Assembly: GCA_936450465.1 (NCBI GenBank) | Contig: OW388292.1 | Coordinates: 7,707,756-7,771,755, forward strand | Reading direction: 5' to 3' | DNA: 64,000 nucleotides | DNA from: Gibbula magus | Lineage: Eukaryota > Mollusca > Gastropoda > Trochida > Trochidae | In this document: one piece after another, positions 45,201 through 54,490 of the stretch | Numbering within the stretch: the first letter of the stretch is position 1 | Layout: each line of letters opens with the position of its first letter | Notes under the pieces: generated by a model | Told to the model about the DNA's origin: nothing | The model's database searches: none | What the model saw: only the letters and a program-made list of their open reading frames with translations | Position numbers and translations under genes: made by a program

Positions 45201-47696
45201 ACACACAGGGAGATTCTGGCCAAGCTAGGCTACTTCTTCCTAACACTTGGTTGTCACACACAGAGGGAGATTCTGGCCAAACTAGCTACTTCTTCCTAAC
45301 ACTTGGTTGTCACACACAGGGAGATTCTGGCCAAACTAGGCTACTTCTTCCTAACCCTTGGTTGTCATACACAGGGGGAGATTCTGGCCAAACTAGGTAA
45401 TTCTTCCTTACATCTGGTTGTCATACAGGGGGAGATTCTGGCCAAACTAGCTACTTCTTCCTAACACTTGGTTGTCACACACAGGGAGAGATTCTGGCCA
45501 AGCTAGGCTACTTCTTCCTAACCCTTGGTTGTCATACACAGGGGGAGATTCTGGCCAAACTAGGTAATTCTTCCTTACATCTGGTTGTCATACAGGGGGA
45601 GATTCTGGCCTATCTCAGCAACACCTTCTGGTTTCCTATAGCTCGTCAGGCCAGAAAGGCCAGATTGGCTTGTAGCATAGGGCGTCTGCCCTTCGTCTTT
45701 CGACTGTCGTTTGTAAACTTTTCACGTTATTTACTTCTCCTCCAGAACCAATACACCCCCTAAGCTAAAATTTTGTGTGGAGTACCTTGCACCTAGGGGA
45801 TCAAATTTTGTTCATTTGGCCCTCACCACTTCAAATATGGGCATCTCAAGAACCAGCAATGCTAGAAAGCTCAAACTTTTGGAATTTAATCTTTGTTGGA
45901 TGAAGACTTTATTTTGTAAATTTCATTGCCCTACTCCCAAAAAAATAAGGGCATGGCATGGGTGCAATTTAAGGTGCTAAAAAGCTCAAAATTCGATTGA
46001 TGGAGACTAATATTTATCATGTCCCCCGCAAAACTATTGTCTTGTTCATTACCCTGCTCAAAAAAAGTAAGGGCGTGGTTGATCCCTTTAGTGACTATGA
46101 TCAAATGTCCAATGTAATATTATTCTTCTTCTTAAGAACGCAAAAATTTATAGTATTTATAATGGATTGGGACTGATGTGTCACAATTTAGATTCTTAAT
46201 AAATTTATAATGCTAATCTCTGCTAATAATGAATAACAGGAGTTCAAACAGTATCCAGAAATATTTTTATGAGAAACATATATGTTGTGTTAATTAATCT
46301 AAATTGTTTACAAATACAATGAAGCAGTACAATCTTCATCTTAAAATTTAATTTTTAGCTTCCATTTCCATACTTATTGAAATAATTCTTTATTTCAGAT
46401 TTATCTCCAAGTTTATTTGAGTGGTTTCTTCAGGAGATATTACAAACTGTCATGTCACAAGTTGTAACCTTCTGTTTGAATGAAGGTAAGTCTCCAATTT
46501 AAGCAATCAGGTCTATAAGGCCCAAGTGGGCTATGAAGTTTTTGGCTGTATACAGCTGTCTGCATGTCTGTCTGTTCATTCGTCACATTTCTGTTCTGAT
46601 AACATAGTTTGTTCAAATGTGACAAAACTTAGATATAATCACTATGATGTGTTTAACTGCCTTTGTTATGTTTCACACAATCATTTGCAGAATTTATACA
46701 AATTTTGTAAGTTTAGTTGCACATGTCATGATCCTTAGATGTGCCTTTTATTGGTTAGACCTACATATTAATTTATTTCCATGAAAACATGACGTGAACA
46801 GTAACTCTTCAAGAAAGTAATTTTCAATGATAATTCAGACACAAATTGTTCAAATTTGATACACATAATCACTATAATGTTTAAGTCAACCTTTCCTAGG
46901 TTTCATGCCCTGATTTACATAATTGACGTATACCGGTAATCTTTCAAGTCTCTCTATGAGGACATGCCAGCTTTGTTACTCACGTCAACTAGGATCCCTA
47001 GAGATGCCTATGTCGATAATGGATTTGTTATTGTCTTTATTGGAAACATGACATGAATAGTGAGTCTGTGAGAGAACAAGTTTACCTGGAATATATCTCC
47101 CAAAATAATGATGTTAACTTCATTACAAAGTACATGTACAAGTCAACCATGATACCTAGATTTATAATTATGTTTTTGTACGTTTTCATCAAATTATGCT
47201 GCAATATCTATAGAATTTTCATATTATCCATTCTGAAATGTATCTCTGAAACTTTACACTCTGCTTTCATAAAATAACATTGATATGTTCATACAAAAGA
47301 ATATACATTGATACATCTCACTTTTTTTAAGCTTTTTCGTTGACCAATGTTGGGGTTTATAAGTGAGCTGAGCTTGGTTGTTGTCCATCTTTCATACACT
47401 TTTCACAATCTTAGGTCATAAGGCCAGGAGTGCAATCTAAAAGCTGAAATTTGGGGTGTTTGGGAGGGGGTGTGGGAGGGGGGGTGTTGGAAGGGGGTGT
47501 TGGAAGGGGGTGTTGGAAGGGGGTGTTGGAAGGGGGTCTTGGAGAGGGGTGTTGGAAAGGGGTGTTGGAGGGGGGTGTTGGAGAGGGGTCGAATCCATTG
47601 GTACTTCACTGGCAGTGCTTGACATCCTATGATCTATTTTTAGCTACAAAGAAGGAATTCCGAGAAATCACATGTAACTTTTGTTTGAATTCCTAG
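35966..47696 (+). CDS. Predicted six-exon secreted protein of unknown function
   Basis: Proposed exons are 35966-36284, 36633-36823, 39158-39271, 43485-43641, 46399-46485 and 47644-47696. Their lengths sum to 921 bp (306 residues plus TAG). Each has an AG acceptor and a GT donor, and every junction is in phase (1, 0, 0, 1, 1). The product opens with a signal peptide (MTLVVMLLLSLLALPCKA), continues with an acidic linker with a 17-residue tandem duplication and a Glu-rich run, then a hydrophobic middle part (GRPVLIKVFIGAPCFVFLDP). It ends in a Cys-containing tail (CNFCLNS). I recognise no domain family. The first exon begins with an AG directly before the ATG, so an upstream untranslated exon is likely but was not found. 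The exon 1 donor (CAAG|GTGCTG) is the weakest signal. AATAAA follows at 48087. Confidence 0.62.
36633..36823 (+). CDS. Exon 2: acidic, Glu-rich segment
   Basis: Acceptor CTGTGATCAG; donor TCG|GTAAGA. It enters in phase 1 and leaves in phase 0. The product is strongly acidic (IEEEEEDEEQEIELG, EEEVDYYDIEHNEEPDQ) and ends REILDILKNIES. Confidence 0.7.
37052..37360 (+). mobile_element. tRNA-derived SINE with 12-bp target duplication
   Basis: The head resembles tRNA-Arg(TCG): A box TAGCGCAGTGG, an anticodon-arm-like CGGCTTCGGATC, and B box GGTTCGAATCC, which together form an RNA polymerase III promoter. A conserved body and the tail GCGGCGTTAAACCCTAACTC follow. TCTCTTGCAATG flanks it exactly at 37040-37051 and 37361-37372. 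The sharp duplication and intact promoter boxes suggest a fairly recent insertion. It lies in intron 2 of the predicted gene. An open frame running through it is fortuitous. Confidence 0.93.
37444..37996. mobile_element. TIR element carrying a RecQ-like helicase start
   Basis: Ends CATCCTCGAT...ATCGAGGATG are flanked by a 9-bp duplication CTCCCAACT (37435-37443 and 37997-38005). The terminal repeats are about 75 bp long or more, reading through AGCGCTGGAAAACAGTAAGG into AACCTAGTTACCTC. The left one has lost about 22 bp between CGAT repeats. The minus-strand helicase fragment inside indicates derivation from a larger autonomous element. The 88-bp palindrome at 2416 belongs to the same family. 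Confidence 0.85.
37655..37801 (-). pseudogene. N-terminal fragment of RecQ-like helicase
   Basis: From an ATG at 37801 (an in-frame ATG at 37894 also exists) the minus strand encodes about 48 residues including FSVENLTETQKKVLRSLYEK and FMSIKTGGGK, then stops. This matches the motif 0 and Walker A region of RecQ-family superfamily 2 helicases, where GGGK normally continues with Ser. The break lies exactly inside Walker A. The codon context GAG|GTAAAT could also be a splice donor, so an intron is possible. Everything downstream (DEAH box and so on) is absent here. It is likely a remnant of the element's own gene, not a host helicase. Confidence 0.72.
38010..38560 (+). repeat. Helitron-like family fragment
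   Basis: It starts with ACTCATCAGCCCTATAAGACC, followed by CCATCCATCCATCC and TGTAAACTTTTTGCATTTTCG, the same order as other family members. The distal part has an 84-codon plus frame (38276-38530, ending LIREAIKLYEEEGEGV) that I do not recognise and that lacks splice sites fitting the neighbouring exons. Confidence 0.5.
38909..38940 (+). ncRNA. Possible hammerhead ribozyme core (Penelope remnant)
   Basis: CTGATGA (38909-38915), a GC-rich stem II pairing GGGAAGC with GCTCCC across AACC, then CGAAAC (38934-38939) match the two conserved hammerhead core strands at the right spacing. Stems I and III and the cleavage-site U-H are not convincing. Hammerhead motifs are known in Penelope-like retroelement repeats, so this may be a short Penelope 3' relic. 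Confidence 0.4.
39158..39271 (+). CDS. Exon 3
   Basis: Acceptor TTCTTATGTTCATAG; donor TATCAG|GTAAGA. Phase 0 in and out, 38 codons including RIQELPFGNISVLSRDRL. Good splice signals on both sides. Confidence 0.68.
39960..40500 (+). repeat. Helitron-like family fragment in intron 3
   Basis: TTTTAGCTCACCAGACCTAA at 39967 is a diverged family start. CTGAAATTTTGTGTGGCACTC and a CATTTGGTCCAGA module follow. The remainder is AT-rich, and no end is resolved. Confidence 0.5.
40614..41546. mobile_element. TIR DNA transposon, non-autonomous, ~140-bp termini
   Basis: CACACCGTAGGAACGTGTAC at 40614 is the exact inverse of GTACACGTTCCTACGGTGTG ending at 41546, and the similarity extends about 140 bp inward with some divergence. 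GTGGT flanks both sides (40609-40613 and 41547-41551), a possible 5-bp duplication. Overlapping frames of 160 codons (plus, 40744-41226) and 144 codons (minus) lie inside, with no transposase motif I recognise. Confidence 0.75.
41561..41743 (+). pseudogene. Unrecognised coding-like fragment
   Basis: Immediately right of the transposon, one plus-strand frame reads PLKDTDGYTNAQTLSLKIEE and then VTYMSTKFGLPAPGLAWEAH before a TAA. The composition looks protein-like rather than AT-random, but there is no start codon, and a TAG lies at the transposon junction. It may be an exon or gene fragment interrupted by the insertion. I cannot name a family. Confidence 0.35.
41770..42480. repeat. Foldback element with hairpin centre
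   Basis: The minus strand of about 41790-41920 and the plus strand of about 42345-42470 encode similar strings (DKRLVFVANCE and DKRLLFVANCE), so the flanks are inverted copies. At 42045-42111 a near-perfect hairpin with 32-bp arms and a GGG loop lies between them. No transposase is seen. Confidence 0.6.
42518..43008. mobile_element. MITE with TTAA target duplication
   Basis: The ends AGGTACATCCATTGTGTT and AACACAATGGATGTACCT are perfect inverses, flanked by TTAA at 42514-42517 and 43009-43012. TTAA targets are used by piggyBac- and Kolobok-type transposases (family knowledge). The 491-bp interior is non-coding. It lies in intron 3 of the predicted gene. Confidence 0.87.
43485..43641 (+). CDS. 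Exon 4
   Basis: Acceptor TCTGTTCACCAG; donor ATCAG|GTATGT. It enters in phase 0 and leaves in phase 1. It encodes the hydrophobic middle part, QVATISNGRPVLIKVF then two cysteines within IGAPCFVFLDPVGQRFCLIF. Confidence 0.72.
43851..45620. repeat. Intronic 57-bp VNTR, about 30 copies
   Basis: The unit contains CTTCTTCCTAACCTCTGGTT, GTCATACACAGGGGGAGATT and CTGGCCAAACTAGGCTA. Variants lose a few bases. A block of several units near 44580-44800 recurs at 44970-45190, a higher-order duplication. A hairpin (AGGCCAAACCTTCCC with GGGAAACTTTGGCCT) marks the left edge. Open frames across the array exist only because the repeat lacks stops in some frames. Confidence 0.92.
45640..46120 (+). repeat. Helitron-like family fragment in intron 4
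   Basis: It begins TATAGCTCGTCAGGCCAGAA, then TGTAAACTTTTCACGTTATT, CTAAAATTTTGTGTGGAGTA and repeated GGGCATGGCATGGG-type modules. The 3' end is not found. Confidence 0.6.
46399..46485 (+). CDS. Exon 5
   Basis: Acceptor TTCTTTATTTCAG; donor GAAG|GTAAGT, close to consensus. Phase 1 in and out. It encodes LSPSLFEWFLQEILQTVMSQ, then VVTFCLNE. Confidence 0.72.
46500..47440. other. Intron 5, AT-rich
   Basis: It begins with a short repeat-like start (AGGTCTATAAGGCCCAAGTG) and otherwise shows no gene, repeat array or RNA. Short AT-rich open frames are not supported. Confidence 0.5.
47452..47590 (+). repeat. G-rich minisatellite near the last acceptor
   Basis: A GGTGTTGGAAGGGG-type unit repeats about ten times, giving many runs of four or more G on the sense strand. 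It ends about 55 bp upstream of the proposed terminal exon. Such runs can form G-quadruplexes in DNA or pre-mRNA. Confidence 0.9.
47644..47696 (+). CDS. Exon 6, terminal
   Basis: Acceptor GATCTATTTTTAG. Entered in phase 1, it gives ATKKEFREITCNFCLNS and a TAG. The frame fits, but the exon is short, so this is one of the less certain exons. Confidence 0.5.
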
Positions 47697-48086
47697 GAGA
47701 AGCAAGTGACAGAGTCTAGACGAAGTGAAAGTTATCACGTGTTGAACTGAAGGTTGACACTCTTACCTACCTTACCTTGATATTACCTAGTATCTTGAGT
47801 TTTGATAAATCACTGACATGTCTACGGCTAAGAAAACAAAAAGGATCACAGAATTCTGTAAAAGAACTATTGCATCCAGTAGCCTAACAGTGATAATAGC
47901 GTCGTAAATCAAAATGACAAAGCAACTGTGAATGAAGACTCTCAAGTAGAAATTTGCGCTTTTAAAAACGAAAGTTCGGAAACTGAAATTCAAGTTGACA
48001 TAGACTTATATGTAAGTAAAAAGAGGACAGTTGAGCACAATTTTCAAACAAACTAGATAAAAAGTTATCAGTGGTTACATTTTGAG

Positions 48087-48092
48087 AATAAA
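48087..48092 (+). terminator. Candidate poly(A) signal
   Basis: AATAAA lies about 390 bp after the TAG of exon 6 with no competing open frame between. It would end a 3' untranslated region of about 47697-48110. Confidence 0.45.
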
Positions 48093-48109
48093 ATATTAAA
48101 ATGATTCAT

Positions 48110-48665
48110 TGAATGTTTTATTCGATTATCTTTGATCTACCCTAAGTAAAATGTCAGTCCCCCCACTTTTGAAAATGAATTGGGGATGTCCCTCATGTTT
48201 CACTGATCCTGGGTTCATCATTGTATTAGCTTGTGTACTGTTGAAGGTGCAGAGCTCTGTGTATTTGTATTGTTGCAGGATATGTGGAATGGGGCGTGTG
48301 TATACATGGGGTAAATGGGCTATTAGGTTATTACACAGTGAATGCCTCTTTGTTTTACCTGTTTTAAATTATTTTGGCAATTGTCATTTAATCATATATT
48401 TACTTTTGAATTGTAGTTACTGGATCTTGTACTACTAACATCCTAAAGGAGTTCTTGTGGTATATCATATCATTTATATTATGGGTAAGTATGAACATTA
48501 TTTGAATGAATATATCAATAAATACTATAGCAAAATAATAAAATTGATTTATTATAAGTTCATGGAAATATTGGTTATTTTAATAATATTTCCTAGTCAT
48601 TGGCACCTAAAATCACTTGCAATTAGGTCTGGGTTGATTTGTCATCATCATGAAAAGACATTTTG
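48110..48665. other. Intergenic, AT-rich
   Basis: Short plus-strand frames (48151-48438, 48457-48693) have no recognisable domain and AT-driven composition. No gene supported. Confidence 0.45.
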
Positions 48666-48668
48666 TTT

Positions 48669-51455
48669 TCAATTTTTAGCTCATCAGGCCTGAAAGGCCA
48701 CTTTTTCGACTTCTCCTCCAGGACAAATGAGTTTTGAGAGCTTAAATTTTATGTGCCAGCTCCTTGGCCAATGGGGATTCTAAACTTTAGATTTCATGAC
48801 CCTCTTGAGCCCAAATGGGGCCACAGGGGCCAGACCTCAAAAACCTATTTTCATCTTCTTCCCCAGTACCAAAAGGTCTAGAGAGCTGAAAAGTTGTGCG
48901 CAGACTCCTTGGCCTACAGAGATCCTAAATTGTAGATTTGGTTACCCCATGACCCCAATAGGGTCACAACCCTTTTTAGCTCATCTGGCCTGAAAGGCCC
49001 GATGGGCTTATGGCATGGGATGGCGTCCGTCCATCCGTCCGTCCGTAAACTTTTCGCTTTTTCGACTTCTTCTCCAGAACCAATGACTCCAGAGAGCTGA
49101 AATTTAATGTACAGACTCCTTGGCTGAAGGGGATACTAAATTGTAAATTTGGTGACCCTGTGACCCCAAATGTGGGTCACAGGGGTCATAACCTTAAAAG
49201 CTATTTTCATCTTCTTCTCCAGAACCAATGACTCCAGAGAGCTGAAATTTTATGTACAGACTCCTTGGCTGAAAGGGATTCTAAATTGTAGATTTGGTGA
49301 CCCTGTGACCCCAAGTGTGGCTCACAGGGGTCATTACCTAAAAAAAACTATTTTCATCTTCTTCTCCAGTCCCAATGAACGTAGAGAGCTGAAATTTTAT
49401 GTACATACTCCTTGACTGAAGGGGATTCTAAATTGTAAATTTGGTGACAGTGAGACCCCAAATATTGGGTCACAGAGGCAACGACCTAAAATGCTATTTT
49501 CATCTTCATCTTCAGTCCCAATGGCTCTATCGAGCTGAAATTTTATGTACAGACTCCTTGGCTGTAAGGGATTCTAAATTGTAAATTTGGTGAGTCTGTG
49601 ACCCCAAATATGGGTCACAGGGATCATAACCTAAAAGCCTATTTCAGTTTACAGCATCTTTCTGAGATTATATGTGCACTTCAATCAGTAAGTAGGTAAG
49701 GGAGGTAATTTTAAAGAAAACAGCTGAGTTAAAGGCATTTCATCTTTCTGATGTGAGAGTTCTAACATGTGCTTTGAGAATATAATATGTCTGATGAAAA
49801 AGAGATATTTAGAATTAAAAACTTAGAATTGGAGGTCTAACAAAAATTATAAGTCATATTTTATCTTTGTCTCACATTTCACATATGAGTAATTATTTGT
49901 ATTTTGCAAGTGAATTTGCTGATAAAGGTACACAAGTCTAAAAGTATTCTAAAGACTTAATACAGAATCTTTTATTAAATCTAATATTATGTTCTTTGTA
50001 ATTTAAGAGTAAATAATGGAGTTTTTTAATATCTCATGATATAGTGTAATTATTTGGAGAATTAATTAATTAATTAATGAGAATTTCCAGTACGAGTCAA
50101 TTTGGTATAACTTATTTATATCATATTTTATACTTTATAACTGATTTAGTTTTCTATTAACTTTGCAGTTAATTTTATTCAATAGGAACAAGAAATGAGA
50201 TAGATGTCTACATCATGGACATGTTTAATGTGAATCTATTTGAAATGAGAACTATTGAATACCCTTTGAAGGAATAACTTGAAGAGGAATTAAATTTTTT
50301 CATTTTACATGAGATATGTGAACTGAATATGACTAGTGATGACTGGTGATAACATAGGACTATAAAAGAAGTAGCTATATGAGATTGTGACATCACACCT
50401 ATTTTCATCATCTTCTCCAGTACAGAAAAATAATTAATTGTAGGAAAACTGCATCTAACATATAAATTGTACTGGCTGTGAGTCCAGTGTCTGCATGTTA
50501 TGTAATTGCATTGTGTTGACCTCTTCCTGGCAGAAGAATGAAAACTGATAGTTACACAGAGGTTTCAGGTTACTTCAAACTTCTGTGCAGCAGTGTGTTA
50601 TCATAGACTGTGCGTGAGACTGCTTTTCACTGACTCTAAAAAAGAATTTATTCATAGAATATCACCATTTTATCAAATATTGAAAAGGAGCCTATAAGAA
50701 ATGGTGAAAAAGAATTTACTAAAAAAAATTCACCAATTTATTAAGTATTGAAATGGAGCCTATGAGAAATGGGATTTTCAAAAACTGAGGCTCCTATTCA
50801 TTATGTAATAAATGTTGGTATTGCCATAATGCAATTAAGAATTAAAACAATATAATGCAAAGGTGTATGATATTCATAACGAATGTTGATTTATGTGTAA
50901 CCAATTTTGATAATAATTAGCAGGGGTCATGACCTAAAAAGGTTTTTTTCATTTTCTTCTACAGCCCCAGGCCATTATTGCAATAGCTTACAGTGGTGAA
51001 TTGTATGCAAAGAATTGTACCCGGTATATTAATTATTATATAATGTGTGTACGATCTTAAAAAATAGTATGATCTCTCCACCACATTATTATATGTTTGA
51101 TACCAGCAATTTATTTCAAAGCTTTGTGTTGCTCTTTCAACACATATATATAGCAGATTGGCAAAGTTATGGTAACAAAATATTTTTAAACTGCTTTAAT
51201 CGTTTCACTACCTAGATTCTTATTACTACATTCCATTATCTGACCATTGCTATAAAGTCCACTCCATAACATACCCCACTTATTATCTCCTGATGAGCTA
51301 CAGAGGCCATGGCTCTATTTTTTTTATCTACTTCTCTGTTACATAAAGTATTTAGAATTTGTTATACCTTTGATAAATACTTCTGGAAAATCAACATTTG
51401 AAACGTTTATTGTTTAAAGCCTGATGAGCAATAGAGCCAATGGCTCTATTTTGTA
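48669..51455. mobile_element. Helitron-like family cluster
   Basis: One truncated start lies at 48679 (TTAGCTCATCAGGCCTGAAAGGCC) and a fuller start at 48976, with CCGTCCATCCGTCCGTCC and about four units of the ~145-bp repeat type (49040-49650). A long AT-rich interior (49690-51280) follows. Family 3' ends occur at 51292-51322 and 51421-51452 (GATGAGCTACAGAGGCCATG and a T run). A full-length element from 48976 to 51322 is plausible. Confidence 0.62.
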
Positions 51456-51670
51456 ATAATCACAAAACATACATATTTACTGTTGCTCGATTCAATCCCA
51501 CCACCTCAGTGTTACAACTTTGTGAAGGTTTTAGTGGCGTTGTTGGTATAGTCAATGCTGGCGATTATTGTCTGAATCTGAGAGTGTCGGATCGTATCCT
51601 GCAAAGCACTCCTCCTGAAAAGTACAAGAAGTTTACTATTGCAGAAAGTGTGATCTTAATAAGTAAATAA
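51453..51670 (+). pseudogene. Unrecognised coding-like fragment
   Basis: Directly after a Helitron-like 3' end, a plus-strand frame encodes ARFNPTTSVLQLCEGFSG, VVGIVNAGDYCLNLRVSDR and KYKKFTIAESVILISK before TAA. Its amino-acid composition looks real. No family is recognised, and it does not connect in phase to the upstream exons in an obvious way. It could be a gene fragment carried or flanked by the transposon. Confidence 0.35.
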
Positions 51671-52508
51671 ATGTAACATATTTCTATCTAAATGGGATGT
51701 ATTTCTAATGTTTCTCAGAAACTATTTAAGATAGGATAACTCAAATTGGTGTGAGGCTTGAGGGCTTAATGGAGCTGCGAGGAGAAAGTTGTGAGGTAAA
51801 TTGATAACCAATATGGCAGGGGATGCTGAAGATGCTTCTTGTTCATATCCTCCCTGCACACCTTCTCATCTCTATGTTTGTCAGATAGATTTATTATATG
51901 CTAAGTGATGTGAGACTGAGTTTTCTCAGTTTTAGAAAACATGTTCCCATCACTGCAGTTTTATATCACTTTTCTCAACACAGTGTAAATATCACAAAGG
52001 GGATGACGTCATGTGCACAATGGTATATGACGTCACGTTTACAATCAACGCAACGTCATCGCCATTGCTAAGTGACAGAGCAACAATGTTATGACGTGAT
52101 GGGGTAAAGCCAATATTTTCACAATTGGTTGATGAGAGATAAGTGATATCACACTGAAAACACAAAATTTCCTCTATAGCATGCACAAAGGAGACAACCG
52201 CTGAGTTTCCTTCCTGTAGACTAGGTCAAAGAAGAAAATGAGGAAGTTTCATTTCGAGAATATCTATTTACTTGCACAGGGGTGGTGCTAAACAGATTGT
52301 GTTTATGGAAGGCAAAAGTTGAGGACCAGAAGTTGTGCCTGATGTTCTCCATTTATACAGAATCCTTTTGGTTCAAATTATTTCACCATATAATAAATAA
52401 ATAAATATGTAAAACGTTACTCTTTATAGGGAAGCATATTACTGTAGTATATCACCTCCTCATAATACCACACAACATCTTCTTTAGTTCACACACTTTA
52501 ATTAACCC
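51671..52508. other. Intergenic DNA
   Basis: No gene, RNA or repeat is recognised. A short minus frame at 51992-52186 is not supported. Confidence 0.45.
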
Positions 52509-53384
52509 TAATGCCCCTATTTCACTACGAGCCGAATTATCACGAATGGCAACGAATAGGTGATTGTATAAATTCGGAAACATTCGTGAACAGCAATTTC
52601 ACTTGTACGAAAATTCGTAGATTTCATGCTGAAACCCTATGAAACAGATACTAATTATTTACGAAATTGTTTACGAATTCTGTACGAATTGTGCGAAATA
52701 ATTAAGAAACAGTTGCGAATACACTACGAATTTTCGTCCTTAATTCGGGACAATCGTAAATGATTTGCAGATGATTCGTAAGTAATTCGGGGTGAGATAA
52801 CCAAAATTATCAACCACGAATTTCCAAGAACTCTTTACAAACGTGTTACAAACTACACGAATTACTTGTTTGATAGGCATTCTAGAAGTTGATGATATGA
52901 AGAAATAGAGACAGTTTTATGGATATACAACTTCTTTATTCTTTGAAGGCGACGTTTCGACATAGGTTCTAATGTCGTTGTCAAGCAAGTGGTACACAAG
53001 AGAGTAAAGAGGTGGGCTATATACATGAATTGTTTATACAAGAGATTGGATATGGGTTGTTTATACAATAAATAGAGTTGATGGACAAAGGTTGAATAGC
53101 CAATTGAGTGGAAGCCAGTTATGTGATGTACAGAGACAGCATGAATGATTAGCGAGGTGATTGGAAGCCAGGTGAATGTTTTTACAATAGAAGAGATTGA
53201 TGTACATACATAGGTGAGTTGATACAACAGATGAGATTAATTTATATGGTAAATTAAAATAGATACAGTAGATGAGATTGATGTACAGGTGGTGATTACA
53301 AAGTGAAAATGGAGAGAACAGTAACATAGATTATTTTGGAATGGACATATTGAGGCATTAAATAACCGCATTAAATGACATTGA

Positions 53385-53709
53385 TTACTTTAGCAAATGG
53401 TGATAAGTTCTGGGGATGAAGTATCCTTCATCTCTGTTGAGAGAGGGGCCTATCTTCTTGATGTGGATGGCTTCAAGTAGTTTTCGGGCTTTGTAGTTTG
53501 TCTGGTTTCTTTCAATGACAGTGATGTTGTCCCATTTGATGGTGTGGTCTGGGTGAACTTTGGTGTGGTCAGCAAGAGCTGATTTGCCATCATTCTTCCT
53601 GACAGAGGCCTGGTGTTCCTTGACTCGGATGGAGAGTGGCCGTGACGTTTCTCCAACATAGGACTCGCCGCAGTCACATTCTATGTGGTAGACTACACCT
53701 GCAGGATCC
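53385..53709 (-). pseudogene. GIY-YIG endonuclease, Penelope-like, left arm
   Basis: The minus strand encodes VVYHIECDCGESYVGETSRP, then LSIRVKEHQASVRKNDGKSA and ALADHTKVHPDHTIKWDNI. This is a GIY-YIG nuclease core with the Y-x-I, YVGET and R-x-x-EH elements. In Penelope-like elements this domain follows the reverse transcriptase and nicks the target. The open frame extends across the inversion centre to 53798, but codons beyond about 53709 belong to the opposite arm and are an artefact. The N-terminal RT portion is missing. Confidence 0.85.
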
Positions 53710-53724
53710 GGCAACAACAAAGCT

Positions 53725-54049
53725 GGATCCTGCAGGTGTAGTCTACCACATAGAATGTGACTGCGGCGAGTCCTATGTTGGAGAAACGTCACGGCCACTC
53801 TCCATCCGAGTCAAGGAACACCAGGCCTCTGTCAGGAAGAATGATGGCAAATCAGCTCTTGCTGACCACACCAAAGTTCACCCAGACCACACCATCAAAT
53901 GGGACAACATCACTGTCATTGAAAGAAACCAGACAAACTACAAAGCCCGAAAACTACTTGAAGCCATCCACATCAAGAAGATAGGCCCCTCTCTCAACAG
54001 AGATGAAGGATACTTCATCCCCAGAACTTATCACCATTTGCTAAAGTAA
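53725..54049 (+). pseudogene. GIY-YIG endonuclease, Penelope-like, right arm
   Basis: A mirror copy of the left-arm domain, identical in protein sequence (GVVYHIECDCGESYVGETSR to EGYFIPRTYHHLLK). It ends with TAA at 54047-54049. The frame again opens before the arm, from 53636, by reading into the inverted partner. With no RT domain in either arm, neither copy can be autonomous. The identity between arms indicates a recent origin or gene-conversion maintenance. Confidence 0.85.
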
Positions 54050-54450
54050 TCAATGTCATTTAATGCGGTTATTTAATGCCTCAATATGTCCATTCCAAAA
54101 TAATCTATGTTACTGTTCTCTCCATTTTCACTTTGTAATCACCACCTGTACATCAATCTCATCTACTGTATCTATTTTAATTTACCATATAAATTAATCT
54201 CATCTGTTGTATCAACTCACCTATGTATGTACATCAATCTCTTCTATTGTAAAAACATTCACCTGGCTTCCAATCACCTCGCTAATCATTCATGCTGTCT
54301 CTGTACATCACATAACTGGCTTCCACTCAATTGGCTATTCAACCTTTGTCCATCAACTCTATTTATTGTATAAACAACCCATATCCAATCTCTTGTATAA
54401 ACAATTCATGTATATAGCCCACCTCTTTACTCTCTTGTGTACCACTTGCT

Positions 54451-54490
54451 TGACAACGACATTAGAACCTATGTCGAAACGTCGCCTTCA
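54451..54490 (+). ncRNA. Hammerhead-like remnant in Penelope 3' repeat
   Basis: CGACATTAGAACCTATGTCGAAACGTCG has a stem (GACAT/ATGTC) followed by GAAAC and a GTC, the layout of a hammerhead stem II and downstream core. The CUGAUGA strand is degenerate (CTTGACAA). A mirrored copy is at about 52944-52983 on the minus strand. Probably inactive. Confidence 0.35.

Noticed and set aside
47403..47625. Pro-rich minus-strand frames (TPFQHP repeats)
   Set aside because: Translation of the G-rich minisatellite on the opposite strand.
53636..53798. Long N-termini of the two GIY-YIG frames across the inversion centre
   Set aside because: Each frame runs into its inverted partner; the MAVTFLQHRTRRSH segment is antisense of the other arm.
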